Positions 38,245 through 50,978 of a stretch of 64,000 bases of DNA are shown piece after piece. Position numbers and translations under genes: made by a program. Source of the DNA: Paraphysomonas bandaiensis. Taxonomy: Eukaryota; Chrysophyceae. Numbering within the stretch: the stretch's first letter is position 1; each line of letters begins with the position of its first letter. Below the pieces are notes generated by a model, which was not told the origin of the DNA, did not search any database, and worked only from the letters and a program-made list of their open reading frames with translations. The stretch spans positions 1 to 64,000 of the forward strand of contig CBFFRP010000379.1 in NCBI GenBank assembly GCA_965644295.1. The letters are read 5' to 3'.

Positions 38245-40486
38245 ACTATTTCAGTTTCCCAATATATATCATCACAGCATTTGTACATCACTATATATAT
38301 TTCACTGTATTCTCGTACATTGTCTTCAAGTGACATCATACTGAATATACTAGAAAATAATCCATATTCTCATATATTGTTGAAGTCGTTCTCCATTTGA
38401 CACTTCTGGGTTAGTTAATGCGATGTCTTTTTGTGAATGATTGTGTTGAGGTTAGCTGTTTGCGAGCAATTAAGAGCTGTATTTCTAAGATATTTGAATT
38501 ATGACCGCTACTTGAAGGATAAGTAGTGATCGACAGTAATGATGCACGATAGGAAGAAAGTGATGAACTAATGATAGAAAGAATAATAGTGAAACTGAAA
38601 TATATAGATTGTATAATAAGTTCATGATTATATAAGATCTGACAATATAATTATAGCAGGTATCAATGAATGATGAGACAGTTTATAATTTTACTCACTG
38701 ATTACTATAATGTAAGCAAAATTTGATAAATTGAAGTAAAATACTTATTGCAGACAGGAACAAAGCAAAGCAACATTACTCTAGTTTCAATTTTTACACT
38801 ACGATTCACCCCAACACACTACATGCTCCATCCATCAATATTGAATATTTCGTTTCCTCCCATCAGGATAAATGTTATATATAGTAGTTTGATTCTATTT
38901 GGGATATTTTTTGATATATTGATTGTTGTGTATATGCTGCTTTAATTATTCTTGCAGAGTTCTCTATATTAAAATGACTTAATATAGAGTCCATAAACTT
39001 TATTTCTGATCTGATCCTCATAGGATATAGGATATAGACTATAGTGATCATGGTTGAAAACATAAATTGACTACCTAAGGTTGAGTCATTTTTATTGCTT
39101 TGACTAGGTTATTCTACCAAAAATAGTGTGACTAGGTTGAATATTATTTCCATTATAATATAGTATTATTATTGATAATATAGTAGTAAATGTCTTATTA
39201 TTAGCAATCGGAGTGTAAAACTATTGTAGTAAAACAAATTAACTAACTAATATTATGCTTATCTCTGATATTCTCTTATTGATAATTAGATACAATTTTT
39301 TTGTTGGAGAAATTGCTTCAATTAGCTAATAAAAGTAGTCATATAGCTATTCAGTGTTATCATTATTATGATGGACGACAAGCATATGGAGTTGCAGGAG
39401 ACAGAAAGAGTTCTTTATATACTCAACACGCCAATAAAATAGAGTCGTTCTTATATCCATTGATTACACACACTCTGACTTTTTAAGATACCATATCACA
39501 CCACGCAACATATATATACATTAGTGGCTTACAGAGCATGTTGAGTTCTGAAGTATGATGCGATATATATTGTGTATTGTGCAATTGAAGTGAAATAATA
39601 GTGTGCAATATAGGTGAAGTCAACTCACAGGTGTAACGGGTGATTACGGTTACAATGGAATTAAGTTCAGTTACTGATGAGTGACTACATATGATATAGG
39701 AGTGACCGATAAACAGATGTCTGAGAACAGGTGTTCACCACATGTTATATGAATATGTAGTGAAGTGTTCAGATTAATAATTATAATTTTTTACTTGAAA
39801 GGGCATTGTGTTCAACAAGCAAGATTGAGGTCTACCTGCCTGTAAGAGCAAAGTTAACTTCAGTGAAATGTCCAATGCTAACAGAGCATCAAAACAAACA
39901 CTCAAACATAACAATAAGCTCATATATACATATCTACTTAACACAGGTGTACGTCTATGACTATCGAGCCTATCTGTAGATTATAAATATATAGCGATGG
40001 ATCCCCACTAAGTGTTATGGGTTAGGTCCAATAATCAACAATAGATCCCATATCTAATATATAATTGCTACCTACGATTCACCACCCTTGAGGAGTGATC
40101 AATATCTCCGCACTTCATAATATCATTTCTCACAGTATGTCTATTATCTACCGTAATTGTTTCATTCGAGAGATAATTTTGTACATCAAGAACTACACAC
40201 ACATGACTTATATATTATGAACAGAAGATAACAGTCGTTAACCTAATTCGATTACAGTTACGTAAGTTTATTTCCAGTGAGGACACTGAAACATACACGT
40301 TTACGAAACATAGGAATCATAGATTCGGGGAAGCGTTCAAACTGTAGGCTTCTTATTGATAACATTAAATTCAGAGGTTGTCAGAGAAGTAGATTGTACA
40401 CTCATATCAAAATTTCAATTCGTCTAACCATTGTATCATGCAATTTATGTCAATCTGTTCAATTGAATACTTTACCACTTAATACT
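38245..40486. other. 2.2-kb intergenic region, no gene seen
   Basis: AT-rich with no supported ORF; the first part continues R2 (ACTATTTCAGTTTCC). ORFs of 60-70 codons (38748-38945, 39301-39486, 40277-40498) show no motif. Confidence 0.4.
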
Positions 40487-41791
40487 CTACAGATATGATG
40501 ACACCTCTCTACATAAACTTTTATTCATAAATACTACTCTTAAAATATCGTGATTTGAATTTTCAGAAGAGTTTTCCTGGGGTGTAGATTTCGAAGGTCC
40601 AAACAGCAACCTACTACCGTAATTACAGCATTCAATGAAGCCACTGTTGACAAGGAACATCATAAAGTTCTTTCTCCGCTCCCAGTTCAGCATTGCATAT
40701 AGTTTCCAAACTTTTACAGTTTTGTCCAAACCTGTGGATATCAATGCCTGTCTGTGGCCAAACCTGTGAAATGTTGATGCCACAGATACAGAGAGAACAA
40801 CACCATCATGACTCTTAATTTTGTGTCGTATTTCTAAGGTTGGAAACGTCCATATATGAATGCTGCTGTCACGACTTCCAGTCACTAGTAAATGACTATC
40901 TGGCCGGGCAGCTAACGCCATGCTGGTGACAGCACTAGTGTGCGCATCTTTTTTATAGGCACACTGCGTAAAGGTATCCATTCGATGCACAGCCACCATT
41001 TTGTCCTCGCCACCCGATGCGACATACCCTACGCCTAATATCGTTCGTGCTACCACAGCAAAAACTGGCCCGTTGTGTCCACCAAGTGTGGTAATGTGAG
41101 ACAATTCATCTGTGCACGAATCGTGTAAGAACACCCGTCCATAACCGCCGATTGCTGTTATACCCTGATCATCACATATGTCTACAGAATACAAGCCTTT
41201 AGAATCGATCAGAGTAGAGTGGCTATGTAGGCAAGTGTTTCTACTCCATACGCATATATAACCATCTCTTGTGGTCGCTACAATTTTCCCCAAACTCAAG
41301 CCAGACACAGCAAGAGAGGTCAGGTTATTTCTACTATCTCTTAGATAGTTAATCCAATTGTATTCAGAATCAGAATTCTCTACTGCTTGCCATATGTGAA
41401 TGCCACCATCTTTAGACATAGTTATGATTTCATCAGCCGACTGGGAATGAATATGAATAATATCTTCTCTATGTCCTTCAAAGATACGAACAGTACCATC
41501 AATTGTATTCACCAGTTTGAGTTTGTTTCCTTCAGCAAACGCTGTAAGATAGTCCTTATTAGGGAGACACAACGCTGATTTGACAACTCCAACAGTGGAG
41601 AAATTTACGCAGGAATGTACACATGATTTGTCATACTCATCCGTTCCATATATAAACTCAGGCATTTCCACTGATTCAGAGCCTTCTGAGAGACCTACGA
41701 ACATGTTGTTTAGTGCAGTATATATCAGCTGATAGCACAGATGTGGTTTATTGAATACACATTCCATGATCATCATCAGACAGAAACACAA
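40487..41791 (-). CDS. WD40-repeat protein
   Basis: Intronless, up to 434 residues. At least six WD-type blades are visible, ending in segments such as SKDGGIHIWQ, TRDGYICVWS, GYGRVFLHD, GGEDKMVAVHR, TGSRDSSIHIWT and TGLDKTVKVWK. The GH dipeptides appear in LGGHNGPVFAV and in a weaker FEGHREDIIH. This is a beta-propeller scaffold; the partner is unknown. The N-terminal ~75 residues and C-terminal tail (SKSTPQENSSENSNHD) carry no domain. Several Met codons near the start make the exact N-terminus uncertain. Confidence 0.85.
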   Translation of the reverse strand: MCFCLMMIMECVFNKPHLCYQLIYTALNNMFVGLSEGSESVEMPEFIYGTDEYDKSCVHSCVNFSTVGVVKSALCLPNKDYLTAFAEGNKLKLVNTIDGTVRIFEGHREDIIHIHSQSADEIITMSKDGGIHIWQAVENSDSEYNWINYLRDSRNNLTSLAVSGLSLGKIVATTRDGYICVWSRNTCLHSHSTLIDSKGLYSVDICDDQGITAIGGYGRVFLHDSCTDELSHITTLGGHNGPVFAVVARTILGVGYVASGGEDKMVAVHRMDTFTQCAYKKDAHTSAVTSMALAARPDSHLLVTGSRDSSIHIWTFPTLEIRHKIKSHDGVVLSVSVASTFHRFGHRQALISTGLDKTVKVWKLYAMLNWERRKNFMMFLVNSGFIECCNYGSRLLFGPSKSTPQENSSENSNHDILRVVFMNKSLCREVSSYL

Positions 41792-42268
41792 GTATTGCTG
41801 TAGTGGACTGGCTACACAATATACGGGAATTCTATCCCGTTACCGGTGATAGTTTACGTCACCGTAGGCGGGGTAGGAGGTGTAGGTGAAAATAGCGAAC
41901 TACTTGGGTTTATGGAACACGGATCACTGCCCGGTGATCAGCCGGACACGGATCTCCCTCGGGCATGTAGAGGGGATCTGATGAAACGTCACAAAAAGAC
42001 GCTAAAAATACACCTCAAGAGTTGAAAATAAGTGAAAATGGTATCATATGACAGCCGCGTAGGGGTGTTAGCACAGTTAATTTTAATTCCTCACTGTTGT
42101 TTACTCTCATCACTATGTACTTATTTTGGATGATTTTATCTTCTGTTCGTTATCAGTTTAGATAGATCCGGTAGACTTCCCCATAGTGTTTGCTGGGATC
42201 GATAAATTGTCAGCCAGTTCTTTATTTACCATCATAGCAGTGTATATATAACGCCGTGTATATTTTCA
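41792..42268. promoter_or_regulatory. Divergent promoter region
   Basis: 477 bp between the divergent WD40 and PP2C genes. It holds GC-richer patches (TTACGTCACCGTAGGCGGGG, a CRE-like TTACGTCA at about 41856) and no ORF. Promoter function is inferred from position. Confidence 0.4.
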
Positions 42269-43875
42269 ATGTACTATTCGGCTCCACCACTTCCCAAGTA
42301 AGGATTGTCATATTCGTGTTTCTTATTTAACTGTGTGTTCCAGTGGCTCATCACAGCAATCATGGGAATCCACTCAGCAGAGGTCTCGTATTCGAACACG
42401 AGGAAAAGCGAAGACTCGAAATTCGTCGAATATTGCTGGCAAATACGGCGATACGAATGGACAATTGAAGTACGGCGAATTGAGTAGAAAGAAAAATTCG
42501 GAAGAAAAACACGATGATTATTTGGGAACTCTGAGGCATTCTCAGGTTGCTGTGCTCACCTGTATATCCTTGCAACAATGCCTGGTTACAATTTATATAT
42601 ATTCTTCCATATCTATATCTCTTTTTCATTGACAATATTCAGGGTTCACACCTTGGGAGTACCCTTCCTACTCCCGCTGATAGTCACGGGACGGCCATGG
42701 ATGCCTATGCCGCCACGCGCAGACACCGTGCCGCCTCTCGCTCCTCAGGTATACGTGCCTCATCCAGCAGACGACAAAAGGCTCAGCAACTAGCGGCTGC
42801 GGATCAGTCACAACTTCCTCAGATCGCCTCCGCAGGTGGTAAAAAGGTGGCGCAAAACAACGGTAGGGGTGGAGAATTAGTCATAACCTCCGAGGAACAC
42901 TCTACTGCATCAGTATCTTCCATCAAGGGACTCAAGCCCGGCAATCCCCACTGGATAAATCAAGATAATTTCTTCGTAGTGGAACGCATTGACAACAAGG
43001 ATCTGCACATGTACTGTGTCCTTGATGGTCATGGGGAGGTGGGACACCTCGTGTCCCGAAGGTGTCGTGAACTTTTTCCCAATATCATCGTATCAGGAGG
43101 GTTTGACATGAAAGCAGCATTTCTACAGATGCAGCAGGACTTATGTGCATGTGAAGTAGACGTACGATGCTCTGGCGCCACATGCAACCTTGCAGTTATA
43201 TCTGGAAACACAATTAGTGTTTCCAACTGCGGTGACTCTAGATGCGTATTAGGTAAACGGTTACCGTCTGGGGGGTATGCGGCCGTCCAACTGAGCAATG
43301 ACCACAAACCAGATAATCCGGACGAACGCAAGCGTGTGCTTAGCTGTGGCGGTCATCTCGGTTGCCGACAGGCGATGGTGAATCAGGGAGCTCGTGGAAT
43401 GGTCAGTGTACCCGTGGGCCCCACTCGTGTATGGTATCAATTCAGAGGAGACACACTTGGTCTCGCGATGTCTCGTTCTCTTGGAGATGCTGTTGTCCAC
43501 AGATGTGGCGTTTCGGCAGAGCCAGAGACTATCGATCACACTATAGCTGACGGTGACGAATTTTTGATCTTAGCCACGGATGGTATATGGGATGTGGTGG
43601 ACAACAATCAAGCCGTTCAAGTGGTACAGAATTTCTCGAGTAAGAGTCCCCAATGGAACCCCATGGAGGCAGCATCTTGGCTCTCAAAATTCGCCCGCAG
43701 TCGCTGGGAAAAGATGTCACCTATGGTTGATGATATTACTTGTATTGTCGTGAAGATTCCACATAATGGCTCCCCATCCGGTGCAGGGAGCAGTGGAAAC
43801 AGCATCAGTGCACAGCGACACCACAGTCAGTATCAGCAAGCACAACAGCAGCAATATCAACACTATCGTTCCTAA
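42269..43875 (+). CDS. PP2C-type (PPM) Ser/Thr phosphatase, 3 exons
   Basis: Exons 42269-42297, 42344-42545 and 42643-43875 join in phase (487 aa). The catalytic PPM motifs are DNFFVVE, VLDGHGEVGH, NCGDSRCVLG, SRSLGDAVVH, ATDGIWDV and DDITCIVV, so the metal-binding Asp residues are all present. The N-terminal ~150 residues are basic, Ser/Gln-rich and probably disordered, and the last ~40 are Gln/His-rich. PPM enzymes remove phosphate from Ser/Thr using Mg or Mn. The first exon is only 29 nt and was chosen because its ATG and splice phase restore the reading frame of exon 2. Confidence 0.9.
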
Positions 43876-44933
43876 TTTTCGTATAAGACGTATACGTGAG
43901 CCATATATAAAATGTTATGTGCAGGTGTAAACCATGTGCAACCTAAATGCGGTAGTGTTACACTATGCGAGAACCGAATGAGAATATAGTGATTTTACTT
44001 GTCGTGACCTGGATCACAGCAATAGTCGTATGATTGTGGTGTATAGATAGATTTTATACCTCCGAAAACAGATATCCATAATGACCAGCGTTCTTTAATA
44101 TGTGAGGTTCCAGCTGGGTAGTTATCTTGCAATGGTGTTTGTACTGCATGCTTTCGGGCTAGTGTATACTGCACGCGTAAGATATACGGTATTTCCTACA
44201 AGAGTATGTGAAGGCTTTTACTATAATAATAAGTCAAGTATTGATGTAGCGTATATTTAGATTTTTTTGACGTCTAACTATCCCGTACTAACATAAGTAA
44301 CTGAATGTTGAACTCACGCAATAATAAGTAAAATTATAATCAAATAATCAACACCTCTCGTCATTCACTAAATCGATGTCGTCACTACTACCAACCAATA
44401 TATCATATCTTAGATAGCTACGATCTTGTACAGTCAATATATTTCAGTTTCACTAATACAATTCATATCTAAACATCTTAACTCATTCCATCCTGTTTTC
44501 AACTACTGTATTCTTCAAGTAACGGTCATAAGTCAAATACATTAACGTATAGCTTTCAATTGTTTACAAACAAGTACAACTCAACACTGTCGGCATGGCA
44601 AATTACCGATTTCCCATAGACAAGAACGAGATACTTCCTTCTAGCCAACCTATATCTATAATCTATAACGCTAATGACTGTGTTTTTACAACTCTAGAGG
44701 ACTTGGCAATCGATACAAATATCAAAACAAGACATCAATATACAAGTCGAACATCTCCTTATGTACTTTACGAATATAGTGCCTTCTTAACTTATCTAAT
44801 AAATTCTATGTGTCAAACAAACAACAAACTGTTAGAGTGAAGAGGATTGTGCTCTATACGATTGCTTCTGTGGTGATGACTTCCGCTTTTTCTTGGGTCC
44901 AATTGATCCAAAGATGTCACCTGATTCAAGAAA
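43876..44933. other. Intergenic, no gene seen
   Basis: Between the convergent ends of the phosphatase gene and the secreted-protein gene. An 81-codon ORF (44595-44840) lacks support. Confidence 0.4.
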
Positions 44934-45800
44934 TTACGTCAGATCAGAATACATCGACATGCCTCTACCTGATGCTAAGCTACTCACAAAATCAGCAAAC
45001 TTCTCCTTACTACGGAGAATATCGGCGGATACGCCCAATAACATTTGCGCCAACTCTGGCTGTTCCAGAAGATGCTGCCGTACAAGCTCCACTTGTATAG
45101 GATCGGAAAATTTTTGTAACATACTCATGAGTACATCACTACCAAATGGTGCTTGCTCTTGTTCACCTCCAACTCCTTTTCCGCTGGAAGGGAGATCAAA
45201 CTGTGGTTGAAGCAACCGCATTGCATCTAGTATTGACTCCATAGTGGATTTGACATCCCCTTCACCAGTTATACCAGATTCAGATAATATATCTTGAATA
45301 TCAGGAATAGCAGAGTTCAAAGCCTCAACAACATCAGGAGGCAAACTCGCTGTGATGATATCCAGAAGCTTTTCAGGATCCTCCAACAGGCTTGGAAGAT
45401 CCTTCAATACTTTTCTACTCATTGCTAATCCCTCTTTTACCTTCATTTTAAGAACTGCGGGCTCGAAGTCCCACAATGACTGCAGTTCCGGTCGGTCAGC
45501 TAGTGTGGGCACTGCCTCTCTCACCATAGACGTTATGAAATCTGGAGATATGGTAGTGTCAAAATCAGGTGAATTAACATACTCATCCATAATATTCAGC
45601 ATTTCTTCTAGATACTTAATCATATCGCTATCAACTTTAGGCATGTCTTTCAATATCTCAGGACTTGACTGTGTATCACTGCCAGTGGATTGACCTGTGG
45701 TTGCACTGTCTTCCACAGGTGATCGCTTTCTCCGTGCACCCCACATACCCTTGCCATCCACCGGTATCAAACATGCAATAATAATAACAGGAATCCACAT
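44934..45800 (-). CDS. Predicted secreted hypothetical protein
   Basis: 288 residues from the ATG at 45800, chosen because it yields a good signal peptide (MWIPVIIIACLIPVDG). The frame is open 150 bp further upstream, but that leader is unlike a signal. The mature part is acidic and helical with Leu/Pro-rich segments: PELQSLWDFEPAVLKMKVKE, LLEDPEKLLDIITASLPPD and LLEQPELAQMLLGVSAD. A KR-K dibasic patch (GARRKRSPVED) just after the signal could be a processing site. No family recognised; probably enters the secretory pathway. Confidence 0.65.
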   Translation of the reverse strand: MWIPVIIIACLIPVDGKGMWGARRKRSPVEDSATTGQSTGSDTQSSPEILKDMPKVDSDMIKYLEEMLNIMDEYVNSPDFDTTISPDFITSMVREAVPTLADRPELQSLWDFEPAVLKMKVKEGLAMSRKVLKDLPSLLEDPEKLLDIITASLPPDVVEALNSAIPDIQDILSESGITGEGDVKSTMESILDAMRLLQPQFDLPSSGKGVGGEQEQAPFGSDVLMSMLQKFSDPIQVELVRQHLLEQPELAQMLLGVSADILRSKEKFADFVSSLASGRGMSMYSDLT

Positions 45801-46019
45801 GGTTAAGATACGGCGAGCAAACGGTCTAATAATTGAGCCCTCTTTCCTAACGATGAACAATATGCATATTTTCCTGCTGTCTACACGTGTATACGAGTAC
45901 GAAGTACACATACAGCTCCTGTTGGCTGATATTATCAATAAAATATCCATGTTTTCTAATTTCTATGATACGAAAAGCATAGAAAAGCATATATTCTATA
46001 TTCGTAGGACGTAGTACGA

Positions 46020-46453
46020 GTACTGTAGTATACCCTATACATATCTACTGTACACGTACAGTAGTATGTCATGGTAGTATGTAAAATACATCCATAATTC
46101 AATATAAAATTTTGCTTCCACTTGTGTGGAGATGAGACTGTTTTGGTGTTCAGTGCATCAGATACTGCTCTGTATTCCGGTCGGTATACCCAGCAGAGGT
46201 GTGGAGGAGAAGAGCGTCTGCACAGTATCTCATACCTAACAGAAGCCTGTGTCGTACGTACAATGTATATGAATAGGATGCAGTAGTGTAGGCCTACCCC
46301 ATACATACACATACATACACGTACAGCACACGTGATCTCTATCTTTATCTTAAGACAATTGATACATATGACATACACGGTCATTTAACACATTCACAGT
46401 CATTCACTCAGCACATATCACACAGTTCACTCCCCGACTACCTCTCAATGTAA
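46020..46453. other. Divergent intergenic region
   Basis: Sequence between the secreted-protein gene and the membrane-protein gene. It contains several ACATACAC/GTACAGTAG repeats and no supported ORF. Probably promoter DNA for both genes. Confidence 0.35.
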
Positions 46454-48073
46454 ATGTGGCACCTGAGTATGCTGTTTACTGATTTGTTTGACAGGTCAGA
46501 TAAAGAGAACTCCAATGCGAAAAAGCAGCAGTCCTTCGGTCAGGCTACTACAATGTACATGGGCGCTGTGAAGGAAAAGGTTCCTGCCTCTGTCAAGCCG
46601 TATGTTGAGAAAGCTACACCAGTGCTTGCAAAGGTGTGATGTCTGCTGTATCGCCTGTACTAACAGGTCCGTAGATAGCAGATTTCATAGAGTTCAGCAT
46701 CCCGTTCCTTATCTTGGCTTACAATAAGGTGGTACCCCAGTTATCTTGCGGACTCACACCTTATATATATTGGCGTAGGTGATAGAATTCTACAAGAAGA
46801 TCGCACCGTATCATCCTGAGCTGTTGGCACCTGCTATCATGGGTCTTGTGATGTGTTTCTTTGGAGGTGGGGCACTATCTTGAACCTTTCCATACCGTCG
46901 TAGTTTATGCTCTAAATATCTTCGAGTGTCGTGACATATATTTAATACTGGTAATGTGTCGGTATGTAGGTTCCTACATGACTCTCATCGCCGCTGTAGA
47001 GGCGTATCGTATGACCGGATGGGAATCCACCGAGAAATGTATCAAGGATCTTTATCATGACTTTCAAGCCATTGCGGATGCTAACGCGAAGGTGATCAGA
47101 CATATTCTATACATACATATCAGTTTAAGTATCCATTTGCTAGGACGATGTTGCCGATGATGACGGCGATGGTGTACCAGATGTCCAACAGGTCTCCTCC
47201 AAGGAACTTCTCACTCGCAAGACCCTACTTTTCTTAAAGGTAACAACTACGTACCTTCGGATCGCTGGTCAACAGTTTATTTTGTAGACCGTGGATCCTC
47301 ACAGGTTCACAAATGCTGTTGCTGGACTTCAGAGTGGATTTCTCGCAGTCGTTGCCGCCCTCAAGGTGCAGTTCGCAAAGGTAGGGTGAACGCCTATACG
47401 AGTATATTATGAACCAAGCTTAATTTTCTGTGTGTATGCTGGGTAGGCTATTACCTTGGGCGCAGCTATTGCTGAGATTTTGGAAGTACCAGCTCTCCGC
47501 CACCTGAAACCACTCCTTGAGACTCTGCTCCCTCCTGAGTACAAGAAATGGGCTGGTCCACTCATTTGCTATACAATCAAGAGTACCTCTGTATCGATCG
47601 CGTGGACAGTACAGCGAGTCATATCTGCCTTTCACTCGGCTTTGGCGGGTGGTGTCATGGCTACTAGGTGTGTACTCTCGTGTATTAGTCGTGAGCTGTT
47701 TCGTATTCATTTTCTGTTTTTTTATAAATATATTTCACGACTGTTGTCACGATACGCTTTCTGTAGAAACATCATTGACTACCTTAATACTATGGAAATT
47801 ATGTCTCTGAAGCATGAAGACACATATATCGATGAAATTGCTGGATACGCCCTCTCAGCTATCGGGTTTTGGTTCCAGATTTCGAGTGGATTCAAGGTGT
47901 ATACATGGAATATGTTGTACAACATTGTTTGTAGATGATTGGATATATGTTTCCAATGTGAAATATAAATACTAATCTTGTTATGCATGCAGCTTCCATT
48001 TCTCTTGGGTTTAGTACTTTTCCCCTTTACCTTTGCGGAGTGGTTCCTGATGTATATGGTTAACCGTATGTAG
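46454..48073 (+). CDS. Multi-pass membrane protein of unknown function, 8 exons
   Basis: Exons 46454-46633, 46779-46866, 46970-47091, 47144-47239, 47288-47380, 47447-47667, 47767-47896 and 47993-48073 join in phase to about 336 residues. An N-terminal charged part (KENSNAKKQQS) leads to MGLVMCFFGGSYMTLIAAVEA, a probable membrane segment. Then comes an acidic D-rich loop (DDVADDDGDGVPDVQQ), AGLQSGFLAVVAALKVQFAK, LKPLLETLLPPEYKKWAGPL and a last hydrophobic segment (LGLVLFPFTFAEWFLMYMV). I believe similar proteins exist in other protists but cannot name the family. The start is uncertain: a 28-nt intron (GTATGCTG...TTGACAG) could lie in the first 50 bp. Confidence 0.75.
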
Positions 48074-49057
48074 GAAGGCATCAATACACTTCTTCCAACT
48101 ACCGTGTTCATTCTTGTGGAATTTCAATCTGGAGTGAGGCGTGACACTTAGTTGGATTGATAGATGACTGATCGTGGCCAATCACCATGTTGCAATTGTT
48201 TTTGATTCATTCGGATGCTAATATTTTGCGATTTTGTAGTGAGTATACCAGTACACGAACTGCATTATTGAATACCTTTCGGGCACATTTATGACATTAA
48301 CATTTTCCCGAAGCTCAATACCATTAACAATAATAATAATTACTTGAGTTTATTCTCTATTTGTCATAAACAGTGGTTATGTGTTTACTGGTATATTATG
48401 TGTAATTTGCGTGTTGGTTTATGGAACGCAATGTACTATGGGCCGTCCAACTAAAGCTTCGAAATACAAACTGTGCGTGTAGTGTGAGCGTTTTATAAGA
48501 GGCTATCTGTAATCATGATGAATTGGACTTACAAGCTGTCCTCACACTTACACTATAACTTTGAACACGTTTATTTCCTGGATCTACATATAACATATAT
48601 AGGGCTGCACGTAGCCGGCAACGAATTTTTTCAGCATTGTACACCGAAAAATTATATACTCTAGAGTATGCTACTACTATCATCATTCACTACTGGCAGC
48701 CAGTGTCATTAGCAAGGGGATATCCCCGCATCAGAGTCGGACTCGCACGTTTTCGTGGTGTTCTGGGGGATAAGTACCGGAGAAACTTCTCCGGGAAACT
48801 AACGTGAGCCGCATAGTATATATAGTCAGCAGATATTGCTCTGCTCACTCATAGCCAAATGCCAAATACTTGTGTGGTACAAGGGACACTAATATAAGTG
48901 TCACTTGTGTAGTTGCCTTTTGACGAATAAAATGGCATCCGGGAATATGGGCCCACCTCAAGGGCATGTGGGGTATTGGGCTGACTGCTGAAGTCAAGCA
49001 TCTCAGCATCTGGACTCAAAATGCTGAAGTCAGCATATATCACGTACGTACATAACA
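48074..49057. other. Intergenic with inverted-repeat arm
   Basis: No gene. At 48737-48790 the sequence GTCGGACTCGCACG, then GGGGGATAAGTACCGGAGA appears; its reverse complement is at 50138-50193, with several differences. The pair brackets the LINE relic and R3 copy 2. Confidence 0.6.
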
Positions 49058-49177
49058 AGGATATCTGATTATTACATGAGAACGGTTGTGTACAGAAACT
49101 AGTTTTACATCTCTAGACTAAAACTAATAACTGGACTTGCTATATACGACTAGTGGCGGGCAACCGTCTCGGGACTG
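49058..49177. repeat. R3 element, copy 2, followed by an R1 fragment
   Basis: Matches the 120-bp insert at 38112-38231 along its length (GGATATCTGATTATTACATG to CAACCGTCTCGGGACTG). Directly after it, 49184-49212 resembles the reverse complement of the R1 head (GCGAGCACCATGGTGCAAC). Confidence 0.75.
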
Positions 49178-49602
49178 CGTGTGCATCGCTGCGAGCACCA
49201 TGGTGCAACTGTCCCTTGTAGTGAGGTTAGTCGGGGGGTCTGCCTTTGGGAAGTGTGTCTGGCGGGCCTGTATCATGTGTTTTACGGGGGATGGGTGGGG
49301 CTAGAGGTATTATATGATGAGAGTATAAGTCGGTGATGGAGATGGTGCTGTTTGTCGAGGTGGGATTTCGGTCACAAAAGTAAGGAGGAGTTGTTTCCGG
49401 AGTGGTGGCGCTTGTCTCTGTCGGGTTCGGACTCTTGCAGAGGATAGAATTCTTGGGGTGGATGTCGCTTGAAGTAGTTGGAGTATTTTAGGTGTCGGGT
49501 GAGTATCCTGTGACTGGCGTTGCTGTGAGTGTGGTGGGGTCGTAATCGGTGTCTGTGTTGTGGTGTCAGAGTCCTCTGTTTCGAAGCATGCGGAGCCCTC
49601 CA

Positions 49603-50174
49603 TCATATAGGGGATAGAGGATAGAGGTTACGGATTTTTCGAGGACGTGGAACTGATGTTCGGGCAGGGAGCTGGATATGTGGCGTCCAAATGCGTTGAC
49701 CAATTGTGTGGCAGTAATGTGGCTGGGGTGTGTGTGGATTCCATGCGGCTTTTGCTAGTTTGATTATGGCGGTGTGAAACCAGGGATGGGGGAGCGTGTG
49801 TGTGCGAAGTTTGTCGAGCTTGCTGTGGTGTGCTTGGTGAACATCTTCACGTATTTGAGTGAGGTCCGGGTATGTGCAGGTGAGAAGCATGTGCGCCATG
49901 TTGTCTATTGGGTGTGCACAGTCTGCGCATGCTGAGGCCGTTATATGTGATCATGCCCGGTTTTTCCTTTGGCTCGGTTTCTTCCCATCGCGTATGATTT
50001 GTCCCATACGTTCTTGCGTATATATACGTTCTGGTACGGAGATGGAGTATTTGGAGGAGTTATGGGTACGGAGAGGAAGGAGCTTGTGTGGGAGCCTTGT
50101 TCCGCTGCGTGTCCAATACTGCGGGTCTCGCTGCGTTTGTGCTTATCTCCGGTACTTATCCCCCAAAACACCAC
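49603..50174 (-). pseudogene. Non-LTR retrotransposon (LINE) relic, reverse-transcriptase C-terminal region
   Basis: Read on the minus strand from 50174, one frame gives YIRKNVWDKSYAMGRNRAK and KTGHDH, then stops. After a one-base shift the sequence continues as ACADCAHPIDNMAHMLLTC, a C-x2-C-x8-H-x4-C pattern. This is the zinc-knuckle (zf-RVT) that follows the polymerase or RNase H in many LINEs; the preceding T-G-H also fits. The shift and an in-frame stop mark it as dead. The ORF at 49310-49606 downstream (Thr/Pro-rich) may be its decayed tail. The N-terminal polymerase domain is missing. Confidence 0.65.
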
Positions 50175-50199
50175 GAAAAGGTGCGAGTCCGACTTTGTT

Positions 50200-50978
50200 G
50201 AGGGACTCTATATATATATTATATTATATTGCTGCTCCTCATAACATATACTATTTAAATAAGAATTACATAATAATATAAGGGTGGATTTAAAGTTAAT
50301 GTGTGATGTGGTGGGGAAATTATCCTGGACAGTTATAATATGTTTCATATACTATTATGATGTTGTAACTGTAAATTTGCTTTGAATGAAAAATCTAGTA
50401 AAGTTTTTCAGTGTCTGGATTATGGATCGTGTGTGTTGGAATATGATATTAACCTCCGAGACAGCAATTATTCAGGGCTGTCATAAGAGTCTATTCAGCA
50501 CCGTCAAGAAGCTTGATTCACCATTATCACAGACTTTTTCAATAATGCTCAGCTACATGCGAGCACAATTCGTCCAGGCTTTCAACTGACAAACTTGACT
50601 TATTTATTACTTTGAGAGGAGGTCAACTACATAATTTACAGTGGTGAGCCTTGTAAATAAATATCTTCATAATAGCAGTGCAATTGCAAATTGGAATAAG
50701 AAATTCCATTGTTAAAACTCATTCCTGAGTGAATGTATGACTGCAACATCACTTACGCTTTTAAAGAGTGGACGAGGGTTACACTTTCATAGAAGTGTAT
50801 ACAAACTAGTCTGAAAATTTTAATTTAAAATTGCTCTCTGAGAGGTAATTTAACAACGACATGGACTACATAAAACTATACATATTACTTATATATAATA
50901 TAGACTATATATGTATCGCTTATAGATATCTACAACCATTTTCGGCATGAGCTTTTGAAGTATTACATACAACTATTT
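50200..50978. other. Intergenic, no gene seen
   Basis: AT-rich sequence downstream of IRE1. A 67-codon ORF at 50386-50589 has no support. Confidence 0.4.

Noticed and set aside
40277-40498. 73-codon plus-strand ORF next to the WD40 gene
   Set aside because: Overlaps only the 3' end of the WD40 gene and has no feature.
50386-50589. 67-codon ORF
   Set aside because: Short, no homology or splice evidence.
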